Below are positions 36,453 through 46,199 of a stretch of DNA of 64,000 bases, piece by piece (the first letter of the stretch is position 1; every line of letters starts with the position of its first letter). Origin of the DNA: an uncultured bacterium (lineage in GTDB: Bacteria; Hydrogenedentota; Hydrogenedentia; Hydrogenedentales; CAILVY01); assembly GCA_937951485.1 (NCBI GenBank), contig CALEDJ010000018.1, positions 40,902 through 104,901 on the forward strand, in the 5' to 3' direction. The position numbers and the translations under genes were made by a program. The notes beneath the pieces were generated by a model. It saw only the letters and a program-made list of their open reading frames with translations, did no database searches and had not been told where the DNA came from.

Positions 36453-37796
36453 GTGAGCATACGCGCGCAACTGGAGATCCAACTCAACGATTTCGATCCG
36501 GCCAGGCGTCAGGCGGCGTTCGAAACGCTGCTGCAGATGGTCGAAGACGGCGACCTGAGCGCGCCGGAACCGGGCCGTTTTTTCAACCTGCATTGTCACA
36601 GTTTCTTTTCCTACAACGGATACGGCTATTCTCCGATTGCTTTGGCGTGGAAAGGCCGCTGTGAGGGCCTGTGGGCGATGGGCCTGGTGGATTTCGATGT
36701 TCTGGACGGCGTGGATGAGTTTCTGACAGCGTGCCAGGCAGTCGGGTTGCGGGCCTGCGCGGGGATTGAAACACGCATCTTCGTGCCGGAATTCGCCACA
36801 CGGGTGATCAATTCCCCAGGCGAACCGGGCATCAGTTATCACATGGGCGTGGGATTCGTCACCGGCGCCGCCCGCGAAGCGGACCTTCTCAGGGAATTCA
36901 AGGCGGTGGCCCAGGCGCGCAACCGCAGCATGGTGGCGCGGATCAATCCCCATATGGCCCCCGTCACGCTGGATTACGATGCGGATGTATTGCCGCTGAC
37001 ACCGAAGGGCAATCCCACCGAACGGCACGTCTGCATGGCCTATGACGCCAAGGCCAAGGCGTTGTTTCCCGACCCGGAGGCGCGGGCGGCGTTCTGGGCG
37101 GAGAAACTCGGCGTTGCATTGCCCGTCGTGCGCGAATGCCTGGAAAATCCCGCCGCATTCCAAGGATTAATCCGCGCCAGAACCATGAAATCCGGCGGTG
37201 TGGGCTATGTGCAGCCGGATGGCGCGGATTTTCCCCGATTGGATCAACTGAATCAGTTTTCCCTGGCCAATGGGGCCATCCCCACCATGGCGTGGTTGGA
37301 CGGTACCACGCCCGCTGAGGAAGCCTTGGACGAATTGCTGGACGTCATGATCCGGTCCGGGGTCGCCGCCGTGAACATCATTCCGGACCGTAACTGGAAC
37401 ATCAAGAATCCGGAAGAACGCAAGCGCAAGGTGCAGGCGCTGCATGATTTTGTGCGTGTGGCGGACGCGCGATGTCTTCCGATTTTTGTCGGCACGGAGA
37501 TGAACGCTCCCGGTCAGCGATTTGTGGATGATTTTGATGCGCCGGAACTCGCGCCCCTTTATCCCGCCTTCCTGAAAGGGGCCTGTATCGCCCATGCCCA
37601 TACCCTGCTTCAGGCCCACGCCGGCATGGGGTATCTGAGCGAATGGGCAGCCACGAATTTCGGCTCCGTGGGTCAGAAAAATGAATTCTATGCTGCGGTG
37701 GGCCGTCGGTATATCCACGCGCAATCAGGCGCTTTTCTGACCGTCAACCCTGCGCGCACGCGCGCGGAAGTTGAACGTTCGTTGGGTTTGTCTTAA
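36453..37796 (+). CDS. PHP-domain metal-dependent hydrolase-like protein
   Basis: A 447-aa protein. FNLHCHSFFSYNGYGYSP (residues ~41-58) matches the HxHxxxS start of PHP phosphoesterases, and later metal-binding residues appear in ACAGIETRIF, NPHMA and CIAHAHTLLQAHAG. The start is a GTG at 36453 with GAGG 8 nt upstream. The long open stretch before it is antisense to the PLD-like gene and is not coding. The substrate is unknown. Confidence 0.78.
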   Translation: MSIRAQLEIQLNDFDPARRQAAFETLLQMVEDGDLSAPEPGRFFNLHCHSFFSYNGYGYSPIALAWKGRCEGLWAMGLVDFDVLDGVDEFLTACQAVGLRACAGIETRIFVPEFATRVINSPGEPGISYHMGVGFVTGAAREADLLREFKAVAQARNRSMVARINPHMAPVTLDYDADVLPLTPKGNPTERHVCMAYDAKAKALFPDPEARAAFWAEKLGVALPVVRECLENPAAFQGLIRARTMKSGGVGYVQPDGADFPRLDQLNQFSLANGAIPTMAWLDGTTPAEEALDELLDVMIRSGVAAVNIIPDRNWNIKNPEERKRKVQALHDFVRVADARCLPIFVGTEMNAPGQRFVDDFDAPELAPLYPAFLKGACIAHAHTLLQAHAGMGYLSEWAATNFGSVGQKNEFYAAVGRRYIHAQSGAFLTVNPARTRAEVERSLGLS

Positions 37797-37812
37797 TACA
37801 GGAGAAAAACAT

Positions 37813-38484
37813 ATGTGCCTGATCAGGCGAAGACTTGTCCTGTCAATAGGGTTTCTGATCCTTCTGGCGGCGGGTTGCGAAGCCCCCAAGCCCCCTGAAA
37901 CCACCGAAGCGCCAGGCCCCAAGACCAAGGAGGACGTGCTGGCCATCATCCGGCCGATTCTCCAGCCCATCCGCGACACTGTCCGCCCGCCCGCAGGGGT
38001 CGCCCCGCCGGGTGTCAGCGACGAGCAGCGTGAGCAGATCATCGCCGCCCTGCGCGATGCCATCCTGCATTACGGCGACACAGAGCACGGACGCGAAGCC
38101 CTGCGGGCTTTGGGCCGCGAAATCGAGGATCTCGCAAAGGAAGCCCGCGACCTGGAGCGCTGGCGTCTGGTCAGTATTTGTGTGGACGCATATGACATGC
38201 TCAAGATGGAAAGCGCCGCCATCAAACGCCTCGATGAACGCGCCCGCATGATGCTTGCCCAGCCCAAGATAGAAGTCAAGGGATTCATGGAAGACAAGGA
38301 GAAAAATGACTATTACGTGTTCATGCATGTGACCGATCGCGCCACCGGCAGCCGCAGAACCGTCACCATGCGCGAAGGCGAAGAGGTGGACGATCTGCGC
38401 CTGGTCCGGATCATCGGCCGCAACAAGGGGGTGCGTCTGGAGTATCTGAAAATTGAGGGGTTGTTCTTCGACATTGAATTCTAG
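37813..38484 (+). CDS. Hypothetical lipoprotein
   Basis: 223 aa with a clear lipobox (LILLAAGC, Cys near residue 20). A Pro-rich stretch, a charged helical region (about 70-155) and a C-terminal domain with VTMREGEEVDDLRLVRII follow. GGAG lies before the ATG at 37813. It sits between the PHP-like gene and the NfeD/flotillin cluster and may be part of that envelope set. No family recognised. Confidence 0.78.
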   Translation: MCLIRRRLVLSIGFLILLAAGCEAPKPPETTEAPGPKTKEDVLAIIRPILQPIRDTVRPPAGVAPPGVSDEQREQIIAALRDAILHYGDTEHGREALRALGREIEDLAKEARDLERWRLVSICVDAYDMLKMESAAIKRLDERARMMLAQPKIEVKGFMEDKEKNDYYVFMHVTDRATGSRRTVTMREGEEVDDLRLVRIIGRNKGVRLEYLKIEGLFFDIEF

Positions 38485-38599
38485 GCGATCCGGGGCATTG
38501 TTGACGAAAGTATTCCGAAGGCATAGAATAAACACCGGGCCTGAAGTGTATTGATACAGAGGTGCGATTGTGCGCCAGAAGTCATCAGGAGTCCATCCA

Positions 38600-40237
38600 A
38601 TGTCCGGTGGCGCGTTTTTGAGAATCGGAGTTGTTGCGGTTTTGCTGACCGCATGCGCGGCAGGCGTTGTGGCGCAGTCCTCCGGTCCGTTCGTCGTAAT
38701 CTGCCCACTGGACTGGATGGTGGATGACGCCATGACGGTGGTGGTGGAGCGGGCGGTTCGCACCGCAAAAGGGGCCGAGGCGTTGATATTCGTGGTGGAT
38801 ACCCCCGGCGGGCGGGTGGATTCGGCCATTGACATCTCCAATGCCATCCTTGGGGCGACATGCCCCACCATCGCCTATATCGAAGGGATGGGCGCCATAT
38901 CGGCGGGCGCGCTGATCAGTTACTCCTGCAAGCAGATATACATGGCGCCGGGCACCAATATCGGCGCGTCGGCGCCGATTATTGTGGGGCTGGACGGCGG
39001 CGCAGGGGAGATTGATGAAAAAACAAAATCATTTCTGCGATCGCGCTATCGGGCGCTCGGCCAGGAAAACGGGCATGACCCGCTGCTGGGCGAGGCCATG
39101 GTGGACCAGCGGGTGGAACTGCGCGGATATCGCGGCCCGGATGGAAAATACGTCTTCAAGCGAAGCATCCGGGAGGACGTCCCCACGACGCCCCCCGCTC
39201 CCCGGTCGCCGACTGCGCCCGGCGTGCCGCCGCCGACCATCGAGGACTTGGGCCGGGAACTCGCCGAAAGGGCGCAGCAGGCGGTGCGGGAAATGGTGCG
39301 GGGCCAGACCCCGGACGTGACCGATTCCGACGAGCCGGCGCCGGAAAGCCCGCCCACGCCGGATATCCTCCCCGAAGAAATGGAACTGGTGTCTCCGGCG
39401 GGGGAATTACTCACCCTCACTACGGATGAAGCGCTCCGTTACGGTCTGATCGAGGCCAAGGTGGAATCGCTCGAGGAATTGATCGCCTTGAAAGGCCTGG
39501 AAAACGTGCGCCAGGAGTGGATTACGCCGAACTGGTCGGAGCGGCTCTTCAGTTGGTTGACCAGTCCGTTGATTTCCGGATTGTTGCTGATGATCGGTCT
39601 GGCGGCGCTTTACCTGGAGATTCGCACACCCGGCTTCGGCGCGGCGGGGATTGTCGGCATCATCTGTCTGGCCATCTTCCTGGGGTCTTATCTGATCATC
39701 GGCATCGCCAATTGGGCCGATGTGCTCCTGGTATTGGTCGGCATCGCGTTGTTAATGATCGAAGTGTTTCTGTTGCCCGGCTTCGGTTTTGTGGGCGTCA
39801 TCGGCGGCGTATGCATCATACTCGGCCTCTATCTTTCGCTGACCCGCGTGCCCATCCCGCAATACAGTTGGGATTTCGATCGCTTGGGGGATGCCGCCCA
39901 GACCATCGCCACGGCCTCAGGGCTGTTTCTGGTCTTCTGTGTGGCCACCTGGAAGATTTTCCCCAGAACCCCGGTGTACCGGCAATTGGTGCTTTTGCAT
40001 GCGCAGCAGCCGCAGGCGGGATATGTCGTGCAAACCGAGGACGACGCCAGACGCGCCGTCGGCCTGCGCGGCGTCTCGGAAACCATGCTGCGGCCCGCGG
40101 GCCGCGCGCGCATTGAAGGCAAATTGTATGATGTGGTGACGCGCGGAGAGTTCATTGAAGCGGGCCGCCCTGTCCAGATTATCGAAGTGTTGGGCAATCG
40201 CTACGTGGTGACGGAACTCAAGGAGAGTCGGGCCTGA
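38600..40237 (+). CDS. nfeD: NfeD family serine protease (long form, ClpP-class)
   Basis: A 545-aa membrane protease. The signal peptide is followed by a ClpP-like domain: LIFVVDTPGGRVDSAIDIS, then GMGAISAGALISY with the catalytic Ser, and a Lys in the DEKTKSFLRS segment. A Pro-rich insert (about 205-265) precedes four membrane spans and a C-terminal NfeD beta-barrel (OB-fold) domain (about 470-545). The family cleaves stomatin-like partners, and a flotillin gene is two genes downstream. The ATG at 38600 has GGAG 8 nt upstream and is preferred over a GTG 30 nt earlier. Confidence 0.92.
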   Translation: MSGGAFLRIGVVAVLLTACAAGVVAQSSGPFVVICPLDWMVDDAMTVVVERAVRTAKGAEALIFVVDTPGGRVDSAIDISNAILGATCPTIAYIEGMGAISAGALISYSCKQIYMAPGTNIGASAPIIVGLDGGAGEIDEKTKSFLRSRYRALGQENGHDPLLGEAMVDQRVELRGYRGPDGKYVFKRSIREDVPTTPPAPRSPTAPGVPPPTIEDLGRELAERAQQAVREMVRGQTPDVTDSDEPAPESPPTPDILPEEMELVSPAGELLTLTTDEALRYGLIEAKVESLEELIALKGLENVRQEWITPNWSERLFSWLTSPLISGLLLMIGLAALYLEIRTPGFGAAGIVGIICLAIFLGSYLIIGIANWADVLLVLVGIALLMIEVFLLPGFGFVGVIGGVCIILGLYLSLTRVPIPQYSWDFDRLGDAAQTIATASGLFLVFCVATWKIFPRTPVYRQLVLLHAQQPQAGYVVQTEDDARRAVGLRGVSETMLRPAGRARIEGKLYDVVTRGEFIEAGRPVQIIEVLGNRYVVTELKESRA

Positions 40238-40238
40238 T

Positions 40239-40541
40239 ATGGATTCACGAAAGACCATGGTGCATATGTTGCGCCAGTTGCTGAAGGAGATGGAGATCGT
40301 CTCTTCGCAGGGGGCGGGCTATTACACCTGTGTTCCCTTTGCGCATCGTTTCAATCGCCTGCTGGAACAATGCCGCCGGCTTTTTCCGGAGACATCCGGC
40401 ATCCTGGAAACCTTCGATCCCATTGAAGAACTCGATCCCAAGGACCCTGCTGACAAAAGCAAGGCGCTACTGGGCATCCGCATCGAGACGAGTCAGTTGA
40501 TCTCGCTGCTGGAATCCATCGGGGAGGATCCAGTGCGATGA
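40239..40541 (+). CDS. Small conserved-context hypothetical protein
   Basis: A 100-aa soluble protein, predicted helical. It starts 1 nt after the nfeD stop and overlaps the next nfeD-like gene by 4 nt (ATGA), so it is surely co-translated. It has two cysteines (C31 and C45) and the segment FPETSGILETFDPIEELDPK. No motif recognised; a role with the NfeD/flotillin proteins is inferred only from context. Confidence 0.8.
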   Translation: MDSRKTMVHMLRQLLKEMEIVSSQGAGYYTCVPFAHRFNRLLEQCRRLFPETSGILETFDPIEELDPKDPADKSKALLGIRIETSQLISLLESIGEDPVR

Positions 40542-41017
40542 TCTGGTGGGCAGTGCTGCTCTTTGTCGGGGGCATGGTGCTGATCCTGGCGGAGTTTTTC
40601 CTGCCGGGAGGGGTGATCGGCACGCTGGGGGTGATTTTTTTGGTGATCAGCGGCGCTATCGGAGTGTATTATTACCCCGACTATGCGTTTTTCATTATTC
40701 TTGGCGAAGCCGCCGGCGCGGTCGCGTGCATCATTGCCGGACTGCTCATTCTGGCGAAGACCAGTGCGGGCAAGCGCCTGCGACTGGAAACGGAACAACG
40801 CCCGGAAGACGGTTATATTCATATGGCCAGCGACATGTCGCTGGTGGGCGCGGAAGGCGTCGCTATGACCATGCTGCGCCCCGCCGGCACCATCGAACTG
40901 AACGGACGCCGTATTGACGCCGTAGCGAACGGCACCTTTATTGACCAGGGCCAGCGGGTCCGGGTAGTGGAAGTGCACGGCAACCGGGTGGTTGTGGAAG
41001 CGGTGAATGCGGACTGA
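40538..41017 (+). CDS. NfeD-like protein, short form
   Basis: 159 aa with three membrane spans (WWAVLLFVGGMVLILAEFFL, then two more) and a C-terminal NfeD OB-fold domain (LVGAEGVAMTMLRPAGTIEL ... GQRVRVVEVHGNRVVVE). It lacks the protease domain. Short NfeD proteins pair with flotillin-like proteins in many bacteria; floA follows 82 nt downstream. Confidence 0.92.
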   Translation: MIWWAVLLFVGGMVLILAEFFLPGGVIGTLGVIFLVISGAIGVYYYPDYAFFIILGEAAGAVACIIAGLLILAKTSAGKRLRLETEQRPEDGYIHMASDMSLVGAEGVAMTMLRPAGTIELNGRRIDAVANGTFIDQGQRVRVVEVHGNRVVVEAVNAD

Positions 41018-41099
41018 GTTCCATGTATGAACGGGTTGCACCGCGTGCTGCGCTTTGCGGCGCGGCGGTGTTGGAAAACAACACGAAAAGGAGGCGAAC

Positions 41100-42110
41100 A
41101 TGGCGGCTTTTGCAATGGTAGTGCTGATTGTCTGCGGAATCATCGGGTTGATTTTCTTCATCATCCTGGTGAATTTCTTCTCACTCTGGTTGCGGGCATG
41201 GCTTTCCGGCGCCAGTGTCAGCCTGTTGAGCCTTGTCGGCATGCGCCTGCGGCGTGTCAATCCCATGGTGATTGTGGACAGTCGCATCATGGCTGTGAAG
41301 GCCGGCTTGCGCATCAGCACGGAAGAACTGGAAGCCCACTATCTCGCGGGCGGCAACGTGACCAAGGTCGTCCAGGCGCTCATCGCCGCCAGCAAGGCCA
41401 ATATCCCTTTGGATTTCCAGCGCGCCACCGCCATTGACCTCGCGGGGCGCGACGTGCTTGACGCAGTCCAGACCTCCGTGCGCCCCAAGGTGATTGATTG
41501 CCCCGACCCCACCAAAGGCGCATCCACCGTGGCCGCCGTGGCCATGGATGGCATCCAGTTGAAGGCAAAGGCGCGCGTCACCGTGCGCACCAACATCCAG
41601 CGGCTGGTCGGCGGCGCGACGGAAGAGACCATTATCGCGCGCGTCGGCGAAGGCATTGTGACGACCATCGGTTCCTCCCCCACCCACAAGAAAGTGCTTG
41701 AGAACCCGGACTCCATTTCCAAGGTGGTGTTGTCGCGCGGCCTGGATTCCGGCACCGCGTTCGAGATTCTTTCCATTGACATCGCCGATGTGGATGTTGG
41801 CGAAAACATCGGCGCATACCTGCAAATCAAGCAGGCGGAGGCCGACAAACAGATAGCGCAGGCCCGCGCCGAAGAACGCCGCGCCATGGCGCGCGCGCGC
41901 GAAGCGGAAATGCAGGCGCAGGTGGTGGAAATGCGCTCGCGCGTGGTCGAGGCCGAAGCCGAGGTGCCCAAGGCGATTTCGGAAGCGCTTCGCAGCGGCA
42001 ATTTGGGCGTGCTCGATTACTACCGACTCAAGAATGTGATCGCCGACACTGAAATGCGCGACGCCATCGCCAAGGTGGGAAAGCCTGAGAACACCGGCGA
42101 ACAGCGCTAA
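41100..42110 (+). CDS. floA: Flotillin-like protein FloA (UPF0365 family)
   Basis: A 336-aa membrane scaffolding protein. The N-terminal hydrophobic segment (residues 3-35) is followed by the SPFH-like domain, with [19 protein letters not shown] and [13 protein letters not shown], and then an Ala/Glu-rich coiled coil (about 230-300, [20 protein letters not shown]). AAAGGAGG precedes the ATG at 41100. FloA proteins organise functional membrane microdomains. It is part of the NfeD/flotillin operon. Confidence 0.94.
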   Translation: MAAFAMVVLIVCGIIGLIFFIILVNFFSLWLRAWLSGASVSLLSLVGMRLRRVNPMVIVDSRIMAVKAGLRISTEELEAHYLAGGNVTKVVQALIAASKANIPLDFQRATAIDLAGRDVLDAVQTSVRPKVIDCPDPTKGASTVAAVAMDGIQLKAKARVTVRTNIQRLVGGATEETIIARVGEGIVTTIGSSPTHKKVLENPDSISKVVLSRGLDSGTAFEILSIDIADVDVGENIGAYLQIKQAEADKQIAQARAEERRAMARAREAEMQAQVVEMRSRVVEAEAEVPKAISEALRSGNLGVLDYYRLKNVIADTEMRDAIAKVGKPENTGEQR

Positions 42111-42130
42111 CCCTATGCGGAGAAATTGAC

Positions 42131-42901
42131 GTGGACAGTTTTTTCGGGTTCCTCGTTTTTGTGGTCATCATGACCGTGGTCAGTCTTGTCCGGAAAATCC
42201 AGGAAGCCAAACAGGAAGCCGCGCGAAAAGAAGACGCATCGCTGCGACGCGAGAAACTTCCGGAAGCCACGCGGCGACGCCTTTACGGCGAAGGGCCGGG
42301 CGCGGATACGGATATCCCCGTGGCCCGACCGCGCACGCAGGCGCCTGCCGCAAGACCCGTGGCCCAGGGACCTGAAAGCGTGTACGACCGGCTGCCGGCG
42401 TGGGAACTTGAAACGCGCGATGAGCATGCGCTTGCGGGATGGGAGAAAGCCGCCCAGGAGGATCGCCGCGTGCCGTGGGAGGAGGCGGAGGAACGGCCCG
42501 TTCCCGCGGCGTCGCAGCGGCGCGCGCCGATACCCGTGCAGCAGCGACCCCGTCCCCAGCAGCCTGCGCCGCCGAGCGAAGAAGACCCGCTGCGCCAGGC
42601 CCGGGAACTTATGGAGCAGATTCTTGGGCGCTCTGCGCCGCCACAGGAACCCGCCCGGCCCTTGCGACCGCAGCGGGAGCGTCGGCGGCCTGCGGCGCGG
42701 AAACCTCAACCGCCTCCGGCCGCGCCAAAGCCCGCCCAAACACAGGCCGCGCAGGCGCGGCCTGAAGCGCCGGACGCCCCCCGCGCGGCGCGCGCAAAAA
42801 GCCATAAATTCTACGACCTGATTTCCGATATGGACAGCGTCCGGCGCGGCATAATACTTCTCGAAGTGCTCGGGCCGCCGAAAGCCCTTCAGGACCCCTG
42901 A
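42131..42901 (+). CDS. Single-span membrane protein with disordered Pro-rich middle
   Basis: 256 aa from a GTG start. One N-terminal membrane span (FFGFLVFVVIMTVVSLV), a charged region, a long Pro/Arg/Ala-rich disordered stretch (about 55-230), and a short ordered C-terminus (MDSVRRGIILLEVLGPPKAL). The C-terminal motif looks conserved and may be a docking element. It lies 20 nt after floA and is the last gene of the cluster. No known function. Confidence 0.75.
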   Translation: MDSFFGFLVFVVIMTVVSLVRKIQEAKQEAARKEDASLRREKLPEATRRRLYGEGPGADTDIPVARPRTQAPAARPVAQGPESVYDRLPAWELETRDEHALAGWEKAAQEDRRVPWEEAEERPVPAASQRRAPIPVQQRPRPQQPAPPSEEDPLRQARELMEQILGRSAPPQEPARPLRPQRERRRPAARKPQPPPAAPKPAQTQAAQARPEAPDAPRAARAKSHKFYDLISDMDSVRRGIILLEVLGPPKALQDP

Positions 42902-42932
42902 TTCGGAAATCGGGGAGCGAGTCGCGCGTGCG

Positions 42933-43559
42933 TCATCTTGTCGCCGACCAGATTGCGACGGCGCCGCGGGTGCGGCCAAGCCCGTCGAAGCGTCCGTGGA
43001 TATAACCTCGGCCGCCATTGAATGCGGGAACGGGGTCGTATTCTCCGCGGAGCGCCGCCTCGAGCGTCAACAGCGCCAACGGCGCCATCGCGTCGAATCT
43101 GCCCACGTTCTTCTTCGTTTTCAGGTCCACGAACTGATGCCCGCCCCAGTACAGGAGGCCGTACTCGCTCCGATGATGCGCGAACATGTGCGCAATCGCC
43201 GCTTTGGCCGCGTCCTTGTATTTCGGTTCGCCCCTCAGGTTCGTAAGCCCCGTCAGCGTGCGGAAAAGGTTCTGCTGGTTCGCCATGTTCGAGATGATCC
43301 AGACGTCGCCGTCAAAGCGCCACGTGACCGGCGCGCCCGTGTCCACGTTGATGCCGTCCACAAACAGCGGCGTCGGCGTGTCGTCGTAAACATCGCGACC
43401 CTTCTCCAGGATATTTTGAGCAAAGGTCACGACCGCCCGCAGCCGCGCGTCGTCCTGCGCGGTGCGCTCAACAGCGGCCGGGCCTTTGAGATTTTTCACG
43501 TCCGCTTCGGCAAGGGCGCGATCGAACGCAAGCAACATGCCTGCCACAATCGGCAACAC
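42933..43559 (-). pseudogene. Truncated alpha/alpha-barrel polysaccharide lyase-like fragment
   Basis: About 190 residues resembling the N-terminal part of exported pectate lyase-like or six-hairpin proteins (FDGDVWIISNMANQQNLFRT, HRSEYGLLYWGGHQF). It then stops, 31 nt from the end of the convergent gene at 42901, much shorter than the family. Its 5' end is unclear: the signal-like hydrophobic segment has no ATG, and the palindromic element copy at 43658 lies just upstream. Probably broken. Function inferred from weak resemblance only. Confidence 0.5.
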
Positions 43560-43657
43560 AACAAGAACGGAAACACACGTTCTGCTGATGACAATGAAAC
43601 CTTTTTCTGTGCCGCAGGAAAAACCCGATATGCGGCTTTTCTCTTCATCAGATGAGA

Positions 43658-43748
43658 CATTTGCGAAATGGGCGTTTCGGACCCCCGTTCCATCAAAAAT
43701 CCCGGATATTTCGTGTTCTTAAACGCAAAAACGGTCCATTTCGCAACT
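43658..43748. repeat. Palindromic repeat element, GCGAAATGG family (copy 2)
   Basis: Inverted ends GCGAAATGGGCGTTT and the complement (AAACG...CCATTTCGC) flank a core with ATCAAAAATCCCGGATAT, the reverse complement type of the core in copy 1 (31683-31774). It sits between the truncated lyase-like gene and anSME. Confidence 0.6.
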
Positions 43749-43891
43749 GTCGCTACATGCTTCAAGGCGATGTTCCCATGATGCGCAAGGGGATGTCAAG
43801 GCTTTCCGGGAGAATCGTGTTCGCCGGGGATTGCACCGGCGGTTGGATTCATCCATAATCGCCGCAGTTGACATGCAGGGATGCTGAGGCC

Positions 43892-45211
43892 ATGTGCGAA
43901 TCAGTGGAAAAAAGGATGCCGTGGGCGTTTCATGTAATGGCAAAACCCATCGGGCCGATCTGCAATCTGCAATGCGCCCACTGCTTCTACCTTGAAAAGG
44001 TCAAACTGTATCCGGAGGACAAGGCGTGGGCGATGTCGCCCGAAGTGCTCGAGCGGTATGTGCGGGATTATATCGCGGCGCAGCAGGCGCCGGAGGTGGT
44101 TTTCGCATGGCAGGGCGGCGAGCCTACGTTGTTGGGCCTGGATTTCTTTCGCCGGGCGGTGGCGTTGCAGCGGCAGTACGCGGACGGCAAGGTCATCCAC
44201 AATGCGCTCCAGACGAACGGCATGCTTCTGGACGATGAATGGGCAGCCTTTCTCGCGGAGCATCGGTTTCTGGTCGGCGTGTCGCTCGATGGGCCGAAGG
44301 CGTTGCACGACCGCTTTCGCCGCGACAAGTCGGGGCGGGGTTCCTTCGACCGCGTCATGGCGGGGATCGGATGCCTCAAGCGCCACAAAGTCGAGTTTAA
44401 TACGCTGACCTGCGTGCAGCGCGAAAATGCGAAGCGGCCGCTCGACGTGTACCGCTTTCTGCGCGAATCGGGCGTCGAATTCATACAGTTCATTCCGATT
44501 GTCGAGCGCATCAACGACACCCGTGAGGACGGCCTGCAACTCGTGGGGCCGGATGCGCCCGAGGCCGACATCGCGCCGTGGTCGGTGGACGGCCCCGCCT
44601 TCGGCGACTTCATGATCGCCATCTTCGACGAATGGGTCCGCCGCGACGTCGGCACGATCTTTGTGCAGATGTTTGATGTGGCGCTGGAAGCGTGGGTGGG
44701 ACGCAATCCCAGCCTGTGCGTGTTCAGTGCGACCTGCGGCCAGGCGATGGCGCTGGAGCACAACGGCGACCTTTACTCCTGCGACCATTACGTCTATCCC
44801 GAGTACCATCTCGGCAACATCATGGAAACGCCGATAGAGGAAATGGTTTCCAGCCCGTTCCAGCGGCGCTTCGGCGAACTCAAACATGACGCGCTCCCGG
44901 CGGTCTGCCGCGAGTGCCCGGTGCGTTTCGCTTGCAATGGGGGCTGTCCGAAACACCGCTTCTGCACGACGCCCGAAGGCGAGGCCGGCTGGAACTACCT
45001 TTGCGCGGGGTATCTGCGGTTCTTCCAGCACATTGACCCCTACATGCGCGCGATGGCGCGGGAACTCCGCGTGGGACGTCCCCCCGCCAACGTGATGCGC
45101 ATGCTTCGCGCGGAGGAACACCCGGAAAAACCCGAAGCGCCGCGCGCCAACGACCCCTGTCCCTGCGGCAGTGGCCGGAAATTCAAGAAATGCTGCGGCA
45201 GGGTCGTGTGA
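43892..45211 (+). CDS. Anaerobic sulfatase-maturating enzyme (anSME), radical SAM/SPASM with SEC-C tail
   Basis: A 439-aa radical SAM enzyme that oxidises the active-site Cys or Ser of sulfatases to formylglycine without oxygen. The SAM cluster motif is CNLQCAHC (C24, C28, C31). The SPASM region carries further cysteines (CGQAMALEHNGDLYSCDHY, then CRECPVRFACNGGCPKHRF). The end, NDPCPCGSGRKFKKCCG, is a SEC-C zinc motif as in SecA. It explains how the Cys-type sulfatase at 9992-11533 can be active in an anaerobe. It is followed 1 nt later by the UroD-like gene. Confidence 0.94.
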   Translation: MCESVEKRMPWAFHVMAKPIGPICNLQCAHCFYLEKVKLYPEDKAWAMSPEVLERYVRDYIAAQQAPEVVFAWQGGEPTLLGLDFFRRAVALQRQYADGKVIHNALQTNGMLLDDEWAAFLAEHRFLVGVSLDGPKALHDRFRRDKSGRGSFDRVMAGIGCLKRHKVEFNTLTCVQRENAKRPLDVYRFLRESGVEFIQFIPIVERINDTREDGLQLVGPDAPEADIAPWSVDGPAFGDFMIAIFDEWVRRDVGTIFVQMFDVALEAWVGRNPSLCVFSATCGQAMALEHNGDLYSCDHYVYPEYHLGNIMETPIEEMVSSPFQRRFGELKHDALPAVCRECPVRFACNGGCPKHRFCTTPEGEAGWNYLCAGYLRFFQHIDPYMRAMARELRVGRPPANVMRMLRAEEHPEKPEAPRANDPCPCGSGRKFKKCCGRVV

Positions 45212-45212
45212 C

Positions 45213-46199
45213 ATGAATTCCAGGGAGACTGTTCTCAGGACGCTGGCGTATGAATCGCCCGAACGCGTGGCGCGTTCGTTCTGTGATGGCGATTTCGCAT
45301 GGGCCTCTTATGATGTCGCAACACCCGCAACGGACTGGGTGGAAGTGGGCGGGGGGCGCTGGGAACGCATGGATGAGTGGGGCAATGTCTGGGCGCGGCT
45401 GGACCGGTCCTCAAAGGGGGAGGTGGTCAAGGGCGTTCTGGATTCGCTGGACGATGCGGACGCGCTGACGTTTCCCAACTTTTCCAACCCCGCCGACTAT
45501 GCGCCGGTGCGCGCCGCGCGCGCCGCGCATCCCGACAAGTATCTGATCGGCGGCATGCCGGGCTTTGCGTTCAATATCGCGCGGAAGTTGCGGCGGATCG
45601 ACCATTATCTGCTGGACCTGCTGGAAAACCGGCCTGCGATACACGCCCTCCACGATCGGATTGACACGCTGCTGGAGACCATGATCGTGCAGTACGCCGC
45701 CAGCGGGGTGGACGCCGTCATGTTTCCGGAAGACTGGGGCACGCAAAACGGCCTGATGATCGCCCCGGAACTCTGGCGCGAGGAATTCTTTCCGCGATTT
45801 CTGCGCCTTTGCGCGCTCGCCAGGGCTTCCAGCGTTGCCGTGTGGATGCACTCCTGCGGGCAAATCGGCGCTATCGTGCCCGACCTGATGCGGGCGGGCA
45901 TCGCCGTGCTGCAATTTGATCAGCCCGAGTTGCATGGGCTGGAAACGCTCGCCGCACATCAGGCGCGCGGAAAAATCACGTTCTGGTGCCCGGTGGATAT
46001 CCAGAAAATTCTGCCCCGGCGCAATCCCGACCTGATTCGCGCCCGCGCCCGCGCCATGCTTGATCTCCTCTGGAAAGGCCGCGGCGGATTCATCGCCGGG
46101 TACTATGACGACAACGAATCCCTGGGGCTGGAATCGGAATGGCAGGGATACGCCTGCAAAGAGTTTTTGCAGCGTGGGCTTCAAGAGGTTTACCAATAG
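45213..46199 (+). CDS. Uroporphyrinogen decarboxylase-like (URO-D family) protein
   Basis: A 328-aa TIM barrel related to UroD and to corrinoid methyltransferases of the MtaA/CmuA kind. Family segments are VDAVMFPEDWGTQNGLMIAP, VWMHSCGQIGAIVPDL and IAVLQFDQPE. The N-terminal Arg residues needed for haem synthesis are not evident, so a true HemE is unlikely; methyl transfer or another decarboxylation is possible. The ATG at 45213 starts 1 nt after the anSME stop, so the two are translationally coupled. Confidence 0.82.
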   Translation: MNSRETVLRTLAYESPERVARSFCDGDFAWASYDVATPATDWVEVGGGRWERMDEWGNVWARLDRSSKGEVVKGVLDSLDDADALTFPNFSNPADYAPVRAARAAHPDKYLIGGMPGFAFNIARKLRRIDHYLLDLLENRPAIHALHDRIDTLLETMIVQYAASGVDAVMFPEDWGTQNGLMIAPELWREEFFPRFLRLCALARASSVAVWMHSCGQIGAIVPDLMRAGIAVLQFDQPELHGLETLAAHQARGKITFWCPVDIQKILPRRNPDLIRARARAMLDLLWKGRGGFIAGYYDDNESLGLESEWQGYACKEFLQRGLQEVYQ

